Shown: positions 23,687 through 35,333 of the stretch, piece by piece | Numbering within the stretch: the stretch's first letter is position 1 | Layout of the letters: every line of letters begins with the position of its first letter | From: Kappaphycus alvarezii | Lineage: Eukaryota; Rhodophyta; Florideophyceae; Gigartinales; Solieriaceae | DNA: 64,000 nucleotides | Direction: 5' to 3' | Assembly (NCBI GenBank): GCA_002205965.3 | Contig: NADL03000612.1 | Coordinates: 930,001-994,000, forward strand | Position numbers and translations under genes: made by a program | The notes under the pieces: generated by a model | Told to the model about the DNA's origin: nothing | Seen by the model: the letters and a program-made list of their open reading frames with translations, nothing else | Database searches by the model: none

Positions 23687-24600
23687 CTTCTTAGCCGTAT
23701 AGTCAGACCTGCAGCGTACACGATAGGTCCTCATTGAAATAAGGTTTCTCTTGTTCACTGCGAGATACTCATTCAAATAAAGTCTCTCACGGCATATGTG
23801 GGTTGAGTTCTCATTGACGCCTGTAATGCGTTCAACTGTGGACAGGCGGTCGTCGCTTAATCTCCTTCCTGCCACCACGATCACGCTCGCGCGGTTCATC
23901 AACATGGTCTATGGCCGTTCGCAACCCCCGCTCCTCGTCCCAAACCGCCACCGCGCAGTGATTCCAAGCGCACAGGGCACCCAACAAGGGGATCTGGCCA
24001 GCGTGCTCCTCTTCTCGCTTTCCATCCAGCCCCTAATACTCAAGCCTGCGGAGGACCCGAACCTCATCCTTAACCAGTGGTATGCGGATGATGGCACGCT
24101 CGTCGGTACACTGCCTGCCCTCCGCCGAGCCCTCACCACACGCTGGCAACTCGGGCCTCCCCTTGACCTTCAACTCAACATGCGCAAGACACGCATCTAC
24201 TGGTCCCACACACTCCCTGCAATACGTGAGGAGTGTCTCCCAGACTTCCTTCTTTAGCAATGCTCCCCACATGGCTTCGAGCTTGTTGGTGCCCCGATCG
24301 CCACTCGCGACTATGCGCATAAGTTCCTCCTAGCGACGATCGCGTCCTGTCGCCGGACCTTCGAGAAGCTTTCCCTCGTCCAAGACCCTCAAAGTAGCTT
24401 CTGAATGCATCGTCTTTGTGCTTCCGCATGTCTGATGTTGCATGTGTTCTGCCTCTGGGACTATCAACATGCTTTGGACGCCGCGACGGTCTTTGACTCG
24501 CTGCAACGGGAATTCTGGCAAGATGAGTGGAAGTGGCAGCGCGCGCAGACGACGACATGTCGCACGGGGCAGGCGCCGAAAGCAGAGAAATGTTGATGAG
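23687..24600 (+). mobile_element. LINE-A: reverse transcriptase part
   Basis: From about 23,800 the frame reads a non-LTR reverse transcriptase: AQGTQQGDLASVLLFSLSIQ (palm motif), WYADDGTLVG (the YADD active site at 24,081-24,092) and LQLNMRKTRIYW. After a stop at 24,257 the thumb region continues with FELVGAPIATRDYAHKFLLA and then ATVFDSLQREFWQDE. At least two stops or frame changes break it. Just before, at 23,690-23,800, lies the LINE-A 3' tail motif CTTAGCCGTATAGT, with two near-copies of AAATAA(A/G)G(T/G)TTCTC-type sequence. An older copy therefore ended here and this copy lies directly downstream. The C-terminal part resumes at 26.17 kb. Confidence 0.8.
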
Positions 24601-25224
24601 ACTTCGCAGTGGTTGGGTTGAGTTCGGAGTTGGGTGAGCGGGGAGGCCCCGAAAGTCCGTTGACGGACCGCTTGCGTTTGCAATAATATTCTGAAGCTCT
24701 TGGTAAGATACGGCATCACTTTTGCCACTCTTCGATCACCCCGGTTCCTTCTCTCGCAACCAAACTTCAAAATTTGTCCCTAGAATCACGTCAAAATGGA
24801 AACATCCCGGTCTCTACGCAGCTTGACGTAACTTCTTGCACTGTTATATTCTCGTACCCGAACATTACACAAGCCGGGCTAAAGCAAACTTAATGATGAT
24901 CAAAAGGTCCGTGAGAAAGGTGCTCATTGGAGGCGTAAGGTGTGTTACATGTTCTTAAACCTTCGTGGTGAGTTGAGGCTGACGTAAGTACCTTTTCTTT
25001 CTAGCCGTATGTTACACCCATTGCAGTCTCGTCAAGATTCCATACAAGATGCGGGGATTTGCGAGTCCCTTGGTTCTCGTCTCCTACAGTGCGCGTCAAA
25101 ATTATAAGACCAGGGATGGGCAATAGCCCCGACGACACTACAAAGTAAAATGACACACCTCTGAAAGCTCTTTACAAGCTGAGCAAAGCGTACAAAAAGG
25201 TTTTACGTACGCTTCGTAGTTTAC
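24601..25224. other. Spacer inside the broken LINE-A copy
   Basis: Lies between the thumb region of LINE-A and the LINE-B fragment. No motifs are recognised. It could be the poorly conserved middle of the LINE-A protein or an inserted sequence. Confidence 0.35.
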
Positions 25225-25865
25225 GTGATATGTATAAAACCCCTTACACAGGTCATCACCTCCACTGCAGACATGGTGGGCACAGAACTCGACGGCATGA
25301 CCATTAAGTGGCCCTCTTTGCACAGGACCTGCAGAAAGCGGGCCGTCACCCCGCCGTCGAACCGCGGGACAGGGTCCATCGCACGAGGCCAGACATCCGG
25401 GCGATGGGAAGCAGTGGAGGTACGGACTTCTTCGACATGACCTTCGTCAACCCGCTGGCGCCCTCCCACAGGAGGGCCCAAACGTTTAATCCGCTCACCT
25501 CGCTCAATGCGGCCACCTCCGCGAAGCATAGAAGATATGATTCTTTTATTGCAACCTCCGGGTGAAGTAAGCTCTTGCCTATCCCTATATCTACTCTCGG
25601 AGGGTGGCACCCGGACGCCTATAGGGTGCTAACCGGCGACGCGCGGAACGTGGCCGTTAGAGCGATGGAAACATGCGGTAAGGTCCGTACGGTACCTTCT
25701 CAGAGGCACACCGCCGCGGTCGTAATGCCCAACGCAACCTGTCTGCTAGGAGCCTGAAGCCGGCTTTTTAGGGTAATTTCAGAGGTATTACTGGGCACCT
25801 TTTAGGATATTCCGGTCCACAACCGACCATATCTTTCAAATATTAAATCACCCCACATTTTTCTC
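25225..25865 (+). mobile_element. LINE-B fragment nested between LINE-A parts
   Basis: 5'-truncated LINE-B copy. It shows ALFAQDLQKAGRHPAVEPRD, RPDIRAMG, GTDFFDMTFVNPLAPSHRR, KHRRYDSFIA, PIPISTLGGWHPDAYRVL, ARNVAVRAME and the C-terminal PNATCLLGA before a stop at 25,757. The E, RPD, D and K...Y positions fit a restriction-enzyme-like endonuclease. One in-frame stop lies after FIATSG (25,563). The 3' tail GACCATATCTTTCAAATATT near 25,825 matches the other copies. It sits between the reverse transcriptase part (to 24.6 kb) and the C-terminal part (from 26.17 kb) of LINE-A, so it inserted into that copy. Confidence 0.75.
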
Positions 25866-25885
25866 CTTACACAGTAAACCAAAAC

Positions 25886-26158
25886 TATAGTGAGCTTACG
25901 CAAAAACAGAATTCTGAAAGGTCTTCAGAAAGACATAGTATCATAAATTTCTGAAAAGTATTTCTGTATGGACAAATGGGAATGCACCATGTTTTTTCCT
26001 CACAACCATTTCTAACGGGTCTTCACTAACTGGTCACATTTCAGCAATTTACCTCACGACTTCATTCCAGAATTCTGCAATTGAATTACAGACTGTAATT
26101 CTATTGCTGAAATTTGGCAGTTTTATTTCTGAATTCTTTGTGCGTAAGCTCTCTTATA
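25886..26158. mobile_element. 273-bp MITE with TA target duplication
   Basis: The left end TATAGTGAGCTTACGCA and the reverse complement of the right end, TATAAGAGAGCTTACGCA, are near-identical for about 28 bases, continuing as GAATTC on both sides. Both ends start at TA, consistent with a Tc1/mariner-type TA duplication. An inner pair, TTTCAGCAAT near 26,040 and ATTGCTGAAA near 26,103, is also inverted. The element has no coding capacity, so it would be moved by a transposase encoded elsewhere. It lies between the LINE-B fragment and the second LINE-A part. Confidence 0.75.
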
Positions 26159-26169
26159 AGACCAATAAA

Positions 26170-26935
26170 ACGTTTGCTTAGTTTGCGCCAAATTGTAGCT
26201 TCTGCAACCGAAATCCAAATGCAAACGGCATCATCAGCACACTGGTGCATCTTGCTGCGCAGGCACCTCGGTCTCCCAGTCTACGCAGACTCGGTGCCAT
26301 TGAAATGCCACCACTGCCAGCAAGACATGGATGTCCACGGTGACCATGCCGCCGACCGCTGCGTCTCAGAGTTTGCGCGCATTCACCGCCACAACTCCGT
26401 TCGCAATGTGTTCGCGTGGCACGTGTTCCGCGCAGCCGGCCTTGACTACGAGTTCGAAGCTGCGAATCTCCTCCCCGGGACGGACTACAGGCCCGCTGAC
26501 ATTCTCCTCGTCCATCCCGCCCGCGACACGGAAGCTACACTACATGACCCACCCATTGCTTGTGACGTCGCCATCACGTCACCGTTCAAGCAGACCTCCA
26601 TCACCAAAGCGACGCAAGCTGTCAAGGCGTCTGGTCCCCCCCTCTCTGCCCGCCCGCGACCCAGGTTTCCGATTCCAGCCTCTGGTTTTCGATTCCCTCG
26701 GTGCCCCTTCTCCGGATTCCGCATCATTTATCGAAGAGTTTGTGCCACGTGTAGCCGCGAAATGCCACACCTCGGACGCTACGATTCGCACACGCATCTA
26801 CCAGCGTATCAGTTGCACTTTGTGGTCGTCGGTGGCTATGGCCATCATATCGCGGGCCCCACTGCACGTGACCGATGTCGTCCATCCAGTTAGCTCTTAA
26901 CTGAATAGTCGGTCAGTCGGTGTAAACTCAAGATA
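26170..26935 (+). mobile_element. LINE-A: C-terminal finger and endonuclease part
   Basis: The frame begins with SSAHWCILLRRHLGLPVYAD. A CCHC-like finger follows (CHHCQQDMDVHGDHAADRC), then RIHRHNSVRNVF, FEAANLLPG, YRPADILLVHP and CDVAITSPFK. That is the E, RPAD and D spacing of a restriction-enzyme-like endonuclease. After a frame change the end reads FQPLVFDSLGAPSP and YQRISCTLWSSVAMAIISRA, with a stop shortly after HPVSS. The tail CTTAACTGAATAGTCGG near 26,898 resembles the tails at 23.69 and 51.37 kb. It was probably once continuous with the reverse transcriptase at 23.8-24.6 kb, now separated by a LINE-B copy and a MITE. Confidence 0.75.
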
Positions 26936-27013
26936 AGTAAAGAGTAAAGATTTCATCAAAGCAGCCACCTCCTCATGATCCGTACCAGGATCAGGCCGTA
27001 CTACAATACCAAC

Positions 27014-27690
27014 ATGCCACGCGGTAAACCTCTCACGCAGCAAGAAATCGGAGCAATTATCACACTCCACCGCGAGAAAAAAAGCCACCACGACATCGCC
27101 AAAGAGCATCAATCGCTCAAAAACAGTGGTCACCAACTTCCTCGAATCATCGAGCGCGTACTATTCAAAGAACAGAACCGGAAGGTCCCAAACTTCAATC
27201 CAAATAAAAAAGGCAGACTTTTTCGCGAAGCTCGTGCAACCGGAGAAAGTAAAATTGATCTTAAAAAGCACCTGAGCCTGGACGTTTCAACGTCAACAAT
27301 TCGTCGTGCGTTAAAAGCAGGAGGCAAGTTTGTGCACAAAAAGATGAAGGGCACTTTCTTCCGGATCCCGCATCACAACAAAATGGAGTCGAGTGGGCAA
27401 CGTACCGAGACTTGGGGCGCTACGCAACGGCGGAATGTAATTTTCTCTGCTGAGAAAAAGTTCAACTTAGATGGTCCACATGGGTACGTTTCATATTGGC
27501 ATGCAGTGGGGAATGAGGAGCGTTTCTTTTCGAGGCGTCAGAAGTGAGGTGGTGGTTAAAAAACGTGGGAATGGTGTGCGCGCAGTGGGCTGCTCGGTGC
27601 CGGACTTGTCGGTCGAGTGGCAGAGGCTATGCTGGGGTGTGGTTGCTGCTCTGCGTTCGAATCTGTTGTGACTGTTTATTGTCAAACGAC
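27014..27690 (+). mobile_element. Tc1/mariner copy 1, N-terminal half only
   Basis: From the ATG at 27,014 (MPRGKPLTQQE) the frame shows a helix-turn-helix (IGAIITLHREKKSHHDIAKE), a second one (VSTSTIRRALKAGG) and the start of the DDE core (VIFSAEKKFNLDGPHGY, SYWHAVGNEERFFSRRQ). The family has FSDEKKFNLDGPDG here, so the first catalytic Asp appears to be Ala. A stop follows at 27,545. The sequence after it is G-rich and only faintly similar to the expected GGSVMVWG continuation. The second and third catalytic residues are not found, so the element is dead and truncated. It begins right after the LINE-A tail. Confidence 0.75.
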
Positions 27691-30600
27691 TGTCAAACCT
27701 GCAGCTTCTGCTTGTTTAGCTGAGCTGAAAAGGTAGCTTCTTTTGCTGTGATGCTAGGCCCTGCTTTTTTCGGGTTGGCTCGTCTCGGCTGCGGTAGTTG
27801 ATTTTCGTTCGAGGACTTCTTATAACTTCAGAAGTTATGATTTTCTAAACGTGGCCAAAGTAATTCCCTGTAGTGATTTAGTCTATGTTTTTAAAGGAAA
27901 TGTTCTCCATTGCATATTGCAGCAACGATAAAACTGCCAACCAAAGACACAGTATTTTACCGCGCCATACGCACTTTAAGAAAATGAGCGGGATATCAAA
28001 AGACCACATTTTCCAACAAAAGACTAACTAATTACCTAAATGATCAGTTACTCATGCATCTTAAGCTCTAACCCTCTGTTTCAACCCCCTAATGGAAGCA
28101 TGGATTAATAAAACACATGTCACTACCCCTAACATACTATGATATCCCTACCAGCACAGTCAGTTCAGCCTCTGTTGAGGCCACGGTTGAGCGAAAATCT
28201 GAAATCAACAACTACGCGACCAGTCCCTTGAGGAGACCGATGAAGAATTCAATTCCCCTAGTCTAAATTTCTGACCGGCTTTATGAATTCGGCAGGATTG
28301 AAGCTATGCTGCGTTTGTGTAACTTAAGCTAGGAGGAACCCGATTGCGTATGGTGTTTGTACTGTGGTTACGTGATAGCGCGTTGAAAAGTAGGTCGAGG
28401 CCGAAAAATCGAAATACCATGTAAAGACGCGTTTTTAATTATGCTCAAACTTCTGAAAATTAGTGGTCGGTGGGATTTCCTCGCTCGTGTATTTGGGAGG
28501 GAGGGTTCATCGTTCAAAAATTTAGTCAAACGTTTTGTGCACATTGCTTGTGATTTATGTATGAATTCTCGGTTGAAGCCGTAGCAGAGTAGTGTCGTAT
28601 GGATTCAATGCGCAGCGAAAAGGTTTCCTTTTTCCAATTGGATGAAATGGGGGGTTGATTTACTGTGGTGGATATGTTGGTTTCTCCAATTCAAGTACTC
28701 ATAGGACGCGACAGATGTGGAATTCCAGCAGGCATTTAAATCGAGCGGTAATATTCAGGAGGGCAAGCTATTATATAACGGGAAGCAAAAATTGTACGTA
28801 TTTAAAGTTAAGGTATCTGTACTACCAAATGGCTTGGCTTTAGGTTGTACGCGGTACTACCCTGGATCGTTTGCATATCTAACTATTTTCCGGCAAAATC
28901 TCTATTTTATCATATAAAAACTGGAGAAGTCAAGAGAAGAGCACAGGGAAAAGAATCTGTGGGAACCAGTTGGTTGTTACCCATTCTCGTGGGCGGTTCT
29001 TGCGGACAATGAATACCGGGAAACCGCGGAGTTTGTGGGTGGGATGGCACCAAAAAATTACAGAATGGATGCTTGACTCGAGAAAAGGATCATCGGGACG
29101 ATCGCCCTTCCTACAATCGGGTGTTGATGAATAATTGCTTTGGCAGGGTTTCGAAACTTTAAAGAGTGATTTAAGCAAAATAATGGTGGCCAGATGAGGG
29201 TTAAGACAATTAGTTAAAAGTCCGCCTCGCGTCGACGAACATTTAGATTCGTTTGCACCCTCTCCATAGTGAATATATGGACACACACAAACGATTCAGG
29301 AATCAATTATTTTAAAATGATACCAGGGGCGTTCTCAAGCACAAAAAGATCTAAGAAAACTACAGTCGCAAGCACAGGGCAAGGCTGGACATCTGTTTCG
29401 CTCCGCTACCAATTATAGTATTGGCCGATAATCAATTTTCAACATGTGAAGATTCTGTGTCTGTGAAACGTTTAATTTCGTTGAATATGGGTTGGTTTTA
29501 AGAGTAAAGGATTGATTATGAGTAGCTCATGTTATAGAAAAAACCGCCTAGTGAGACTGAATGTGTGGTAGGACGATAGCGACGAAACTGGACCCTACAA
29601 GTAAGCTTATACCTGGCTTCTGTTGAGACTTGAAGACGGATTAACGATTTCCACAGCGGCACGGATCCGTTTAGTGTGGTTTCAGGGGTCAAATCGGAAG
29701 TGCGCAAGGAATGTGTTTAATGCGGGTGGAACAAAAATATACTGAACGTAGAGGGACCGTTCGGAGATTTTAGGACGTATAGTACGAATAAAATGTGGAG
29801 TGGGGTCCGTATTTGAAATTTAGGAGACTGAGAGCCTGTGGAGCATGCTCATAGATCGATTTCAGTAAGCTGAAACGCCTCGGGCGATTCAAGCGTTCTC
29901 GGGGTCACATGTAAGGGTTTCCTAGTCTTGATCTACAAGCGCTGCTAATGTTATCCAAAGTGCGCGAATTAAAGCTTCAATGCCGTTTTGGAACCGAAAG
30001 CGTGGTGCAGAGGCTTAAGGTAGGAGGAAAGCTGGGGTCCCTTCAGAGTCTGGCGCCGAGGACCTATTAAACAAATCATCTCTATACGATCGTGTTTGAA
30101 CGTACGGAGTATGGAGTGGCACATGCTGTCCGGTCCGGGGATTTAATGCTGGCTCAAGCTTTGGAGGGCTCGTCACAAGTTTGACTCGATGAAGGGGATC
30201 AGGGCCGGCAATGCGGATGGAGGGGTTTCGGTGGAGCCTTCAAGGGGGTTGGGGTGGAGAGTTTGGACTAGCGGAAGAGTAGAGAGTAAGTGTTTTGCGG
30301 TTGGAGCTGTCCTGGGGAGGGCAACGGTTGCTTGGGAGATGCAACAATCATGGAAAATCATTGAAATCGTTGGATTGCTGAGCGGTGGCCATTTAGCGGG
30401 GAGTTGGAGTGTCGTAGGGGGAGCAATGCGTCCGTGCAGCGGGTGTATATGTATTACCAATGATCCAGTCTGGCAAGGGTAGGAGATGTCGAGGGTGGAA
30501 GTGAAGACCAGTGATGTTTCTTTTGCGCTTTCGAGACGAGCGTTACGGCCGAGAAATAGCTCGCGACCATTAGTACTTCATACTTTAAATATTTTTTATG

Positions 30601-31559
30601 CATTGAATTCTGAAAAAAATTTTCAAGTTACTATATTTTAGATGGTATTCGTTTTGTTTCGTTTTAATTTTAGTCATACATCTGTCTACTCTTTACTTTC
30701 GATATTACGCAGTAAAAATTGATGTACTATCGGAATTTTGTTTGGTGTCCCAAACTTTGGCGATTTATTCTGTAACGAGATTTGAGACCTAGTACTGTAA
30801 TCTCAGAAGGGGGGTAATGCACGTTCGATGACTCAGTACAGTATCCTGATAATTAAATGCAAACCAGGAGAGGATTTTTTCTTTCATTTTGTATGGAATA
30901 TAATGTACAATTTAATGTGGCAAGCCCCCTCGAAGAAAGAACAGTCTACTCCGGTAGCGGTGCTCAGCTGTCTCTGCTTTCCATTATTTCGTAAGAGCCT
31001 TCATGTTTCTTTGTCATTTTATTTTTATTTTTCAGTGGGTACTACTTTTTATTTTGTCGCCGCAGTTTCCGTTATTCATTGCTTCTGTAATTTATAAATG
31101 TTTAAAGTAAGCTAATTAAGTAACCACACTAAAAGATTGCATAGCTATCTAAGTATCATAAACGAATTACTCGGCCCAAAGAGTATCTCTTCATTGCTTT
31201 CATAGGTAGATACGCTTTCATTAGACAGAAAGGAATGTATTATAACCTTACTAAGCCGTCATGAATGAGGACCTTCACCTAGTGTACCCTACGGTCTATG
31301 TGCTTATCTTTGGGCGTGAAATTATCTACCATGGTCATATAGATGGCTACTGTACTGTAAGTCCTGGGCACGGTTGGGCAGAACTATAGACCTTCAGAGA
31401 AAGTTTTCTAGTAGAGCAACAAAAGAGTTTGGATCACCATGCAAGTTCTTTCCCGCAAGCCGAGTGAGCAGCATATTAGGACTCCCCGGAATAGCTCTCT
31501 TTCACTGTGTGTCTCTATGAATTACAGTAGAATAGTGACCAATGTATTTCGACAATGAA
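27691..31559. other. Unassigned region, no gene supported
   Basis: Moderately AT-rich with GC-richer pieces around 29.5-30.5 kb, where a forward frame at 30,189-30,482 and its reverse shadow stay open. Neither shows motifs. A CAGTA scrap (CAGTACAGTATCC) lies at 30,835. No terminal repeats were found by eye. Confidence 0.35.
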
Positions 31560-31790
31560 TACAGTAGTTGGCAGCCTGTTATTAATGTCTTAGCCCCAAT
31601 CGGCGTAAACGGAAGCACTAGTCGAATCTCCTCTGATACCGAAGTTGCAACAATAGGGCAGTTCGAAGTGCATAGTCCCGTTATTCCCGGTTAAATAACG
31701 AATAAGTCTTTTGAATAGCTTCATGCGTCCTTGCATTGAGGTATGCACTTGACGAGCCAAGGAAGATGCAGAAAAACACAACTCCGGGCT
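31560..31790 (-). mobile_element. Copia (Ty1) LTR-element fossil, small pol scrap
   Basis: The reverse strand reads LFKRLIRYLTGNNGTMHFEL followed shortly by ASVYADWG. This resembles the Copia segment between reverse transcriptase and RNase H (LKRVLRYLKGT...L.Y.DADWAG). Only this short piece is recognisable. The element is broken and old, with no LTRs identified around it. Confidence 0.6.
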
Positions 31791-31799
31791 GACTAGAAC

Positions 31800-32269
31800 G
31801 CGAAAGATACAGTATAACTCTGATTATACTACCAAAAATGTGATGATACATTTACTTAAGTATTAATTCTCGTATTTCCTCAGGTACTAACTGTTGGGCG
31901 TCCATCAGAAGTGGAGTTTAATTGGAATTTGACTGAAGAATTCCATATGCTCTAAAAAATACTGTTAGTATAGCGCTTTTGCTTAATCGTAATTCACAGT
32001 AGAGAGAGAGTTATTGTATATTAAAGGAATGATTTGAGCTCATCAAAGAATTTGATATAGGAAATGTGTAAAAATGATCCTTTAAGAGCTAAAATAGGAC
32101 ACAGAAAATTTTCAAGGGTCCAATTATCAAACTTGGCTACCAAAACTCTCTTTATCTGTACGCAGTACTAAGAAATTGCTGTCAGGTAAGGATAAATTGG
32201 TGTAAAGGAGAAGGAGAAGTTCTAGAGATGAACATCGAGCATAAAAAGGCAAAATGCAAGGGGGCCAAA
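31800..32269. other. AT-rich sequence before Tc1/mariner copy 3
   Basis: May contain the decayed N-terminal half of the transposon, since KKSPGAYLIVIILFFTDD near 32,260-32,310 reads like the segment before the first catalytic Asp. Nothing else is recognised. Confidence 0.35.
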
Positions 32270-32870
32270 AAATCACCTGGAGCTTATCTAATTGTAATAA
32301 TTTTATTTTTTACCGACGACAAAAATCCAATCTGGGCGGTTTTAGAGATTTGACTATTATTGGGACGATTTTAAAAAACCCCAAAATTTTTCATCTCGTA
32401 AGCAGGGAAGCAATGCTACACGGTTTGGACTGAGATGTCATACCATGATGTTTCTGAAATCTATTTTCTCCAGGAAACAGGATTCTAAGATTTACTGAAC
32501 GGTTCTGGGGAGGTTCTTCTACAATTTACTGAAAATTACATAGGGAAACTTATATATTTCAGAACGACAATGTGCATCGCACAGGAGATTACAGAAAGGA
32601 CTGGTTGGAAGAAAATGAAGTGTATGCACTACCATTGCTTGTCAAATATCCCGGTTTGAATCTTATTGAAATCATGTGTGCCAAAATGCTGTAGCATTTT
32701 GGCGCGTGAGTTATATCAATATTTACAGAAATTTGGATCCCTGTAGAGGAGCTCGAGAAGTTCAATAATGACACCTGGCTTCTCATCAGAGGAATTGTTG
32801 TTATAAACGTTTTTAGCGTCTTCCCAGGGACTACATCAAGTTGGTTGATAAGAAGGGTAAAATTACTAGT
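32270..32870 (+). mobile_element. Tc1/mariner copy 3, decayed C-terminal half
   Basis: The order of Tc1 motifs is visible across several frames: FTDDKNPIW (first Asp region), DYYWDDFKKPQNFSSRKQG, SYHDVSEIYFLQETG, ENYIGKLIYF, then QNDNVHRTGDYRKDWLEEN (second Asp) and KYPGLNLIEIMCAKM (the SPDLNPIE region with the Glu), ending with the helix around VEELEKFNNDTW. The distance from the second Asp to the Glu leaves 33 residues, one fewer than the usual 34, probably a small deletion. Several frame changes and stops show long decay. Unlike copy 2 it has no insertion at the SRKQGG site. Confidence 0.75.
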
Positions 32871-33784
32871 TATTGGTGATTTTTTAATAAAAAATTAATT
32901 ATAATGTTCTGGTTTATTTTTTCTCCCAAAAAAGTGGCCATATATTGTTTTTAAAGCATTTGTTACGTGTAAAAGTTCGGTTTTATTAAGTTACTTATAA
33001 ATTATACGTTGGCGTTCCTCTTTAGTGTTACGGTGCTCATTTATGCACCCACTACCTGCTTTACATACACAAACTTTTCGGGGTTCGTCCTCTTCATGTT
33101 TTGCAGAGTGCATTAATGTTTAGGTACGTCGAAGAGGTCGAAGCGGGCTGGAGATCTCTGCAAGGTTCATTTTTGTGTGGTATTTTACGTTACGTTACTA
33201 TAGAAGATGGTTATCAACGTGGATGTATTGTCATTATTCTCACATGATTCCTTATTTCTCCGTATTAGTAGAAATTTTTATCTAGCTATAGTTTGGGTGA
33301 AAATTCGACGAACGAAATTATCCTCAATAGGCCATTTGTTAGTGAAAGGACTCAATTTAATGATTAAGATCTTCGGAGGAGAGAAATTACCAGGCACAGT
33401 ACAGTAATTTTCTAGGATTGGTATGTTTAAAAAAATAAGGTAGACCTGCTACTAGGTGTGCTGCAATAGGTTTAAGTATCATGCTACCTTCATTTAAGGG
33501 GATGGAGTCCAAAAAGAGGGAATATTTAGAGTTCTTTAATATTTGAAAGTCACGGTCAGCTTTAAAATACAGTTGCAGAGTACGCATAAAGTTATTTACG
33601 AAATTAGTAGGTTTAGCTCGAGCCCTGATAAGGTGAAGGTTTCTATAGACGTGAAAGCGGATGCAAAATTCCTTTGAACCAATATCACTTCAACCTCTCC
33701 ATAAATTTACATGAATACCGAATTTTTTTCACTCGCATGTCAATTTTAGAACCTAACCCTTGATGAAAAACATCAAGAACCAGA
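32871..33784. other. AT-rich spacer
   Basis: No protein-like frame or RNA gene is recognised. A short tract GGCACAGTACAGTAATTT at 33,391 is an isolated CAGTA pair. Confidence 0.4.
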
Positions 33785-34245
33785 ATCAGAAACCGGTTGC
33801 GCAACCAAGGATCGTATTGATTCCAGAATTTTCCTTGGTCACATAGCTAAGGACAGCAATGATAAATCGTCATTTAAATATATCTTGTACATTTAGAGGA
33901 TTCTTAGTTGCGTAAACAAAGATCTCAATCCGCATATAAATGCCACAAAATACAAATAAGTAGTCAGAAAAATGTGTTGGTTGCGCAACCAACGGTCGGA
34001 ATGTACTCAAAGAATCCTCGGTCACATAAACAAGGATAACAATATGCACAGAAATCGTCATGTGATTATGCCAATCGCAGCGAGGCTATAGTCAGTTGCA
34101 TAATCAAGGATCCGAGTCCGCAAATACAAACTGTGATGCACATAAAAACGGGAACAATATGAAGTTAGATGCACAGCTGATGGTATCAGTTCACCCCAGG
34201 GGCTCTCGGCTACACAAGATCTAACAAAAACCCGGATGGAAGTCA
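33785..34245. repeat. Degenerate tandem repeat, about 186-bp period
   Basis: GGTTGCGCAACCAAGGATC at 33,792 recurs as GGTTGCGCAACCAACGGTC at about 33,978. The paired lines TTGGTCACATAGCTAAGGA (33,836) and TCGGTCACATAAACAAGGA (34,019), and AGTTGCGTAAACAAAGATC (33,908) and AGTTGCATAATCAAGGATC (34,094), keep the same order. A diverged third unit starts at about 34,165. On the reverse strand a period of 62 codons gives recurring VYVTEDSL / VYATKNPL / DYATDYSL blocks. GGTTGCGCAACC is itself a perfect 12-bp palindrome. It could be a decayed repeat protein or a minisatellite. Confidence 0.7.
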
Positions 34246-35200
34246 ACATTTCTCAGTTGCCGTCACACACACAAAGTAGATAGCAATTCATCCATTCATT
34301 ACCTTTTAACTTACTTTCATAAGGATGCAACCGTCGGTTACGCTGATAATTATAATTTCCCTAACGTACGTACCACTACTCGGAGCGAACAATTTATAAT
34401 ATCTGAACTTTGACCTCAATGACGGGGGACAAGTTGTGCGAAAAGGAATTATGGGATTTAGAAGTCGTTGACAGCTATTTGAATCGCTCTGAGCTCATGT
34501 CGGAAGGCTCCAGACAGAAGGTAAAAGTGGTTGTATCTGATGACTCACTAGCGGCCGTGGAGCATCTCGCATTATTTTGTCCGCTGCAGTCCCCACGTTC
34601 ACCTTGAAGTATCAGTTTTATTCCCAACCCGAAGTTCACTTTTTCAAATATTGCAGATTCATTTTCATATTATTCAAAACTGAAAAGTTACCGCCTTAAA
34701 AGTGAGCCTGCCTATTTTCAGCACTCGAAATTTAGATATAAATATAGCAGTGCGATGGATAATCTACTAATATTTATATAATTATGTAAAGTTGTACCAT
34801 ACAGTAGAAAATGGTGCTAAGTATTCGAAAATGACGTCCTGTCACCTATCATGCTCTGCTTATAAGTTTCTCAAATGACGCCTAGTGGAAAATTTTCAAA
34901 CTTCTGTTGCGTAAAGTTTTTGTAAACAGCCGTCTGCAGAGATTTACCGAAAAGACTTATTCAGTAAGCAAGAATATTTGAAGTCATAATGAGAAATACA
35001 AAAATATCTCGACAAAGTGAGATCATCACATGATCACAGCTACCAGTCCAAAAATCATGGCATTAGAGAGTTTACGCCGTACTGTTTTTCGTAGAAATTT
35101 CGTACACACGTGGTGTATATTGCAAAATTATATGACGTACACGAAAAATATGCAAGATACAAATAAGAAATCTCGCAGGAATCGCATTCCATACGAGGAA
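34246..35200. other. Spacer before the Harbinger element
   Basis: A short forward frame at 34,410-34,607 is not recognised. The region is otherwise AT-rich. No terminal inverted repeat of the neighbouring element was found by eye. Confidence 0.4.
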
Positions 35201-35333
35201 TGTTTCGTGCAAGCTGGCGCCAAAGTGACGCCAAATTGTTTGTGCTCATGGTCACGACACTTGTTTCTCTCCTCTTTTACGTGCTTGACATCTAGCTTGT
35301 GGTCAACCTCAGCACAACTGGAGCAGTCGCATC

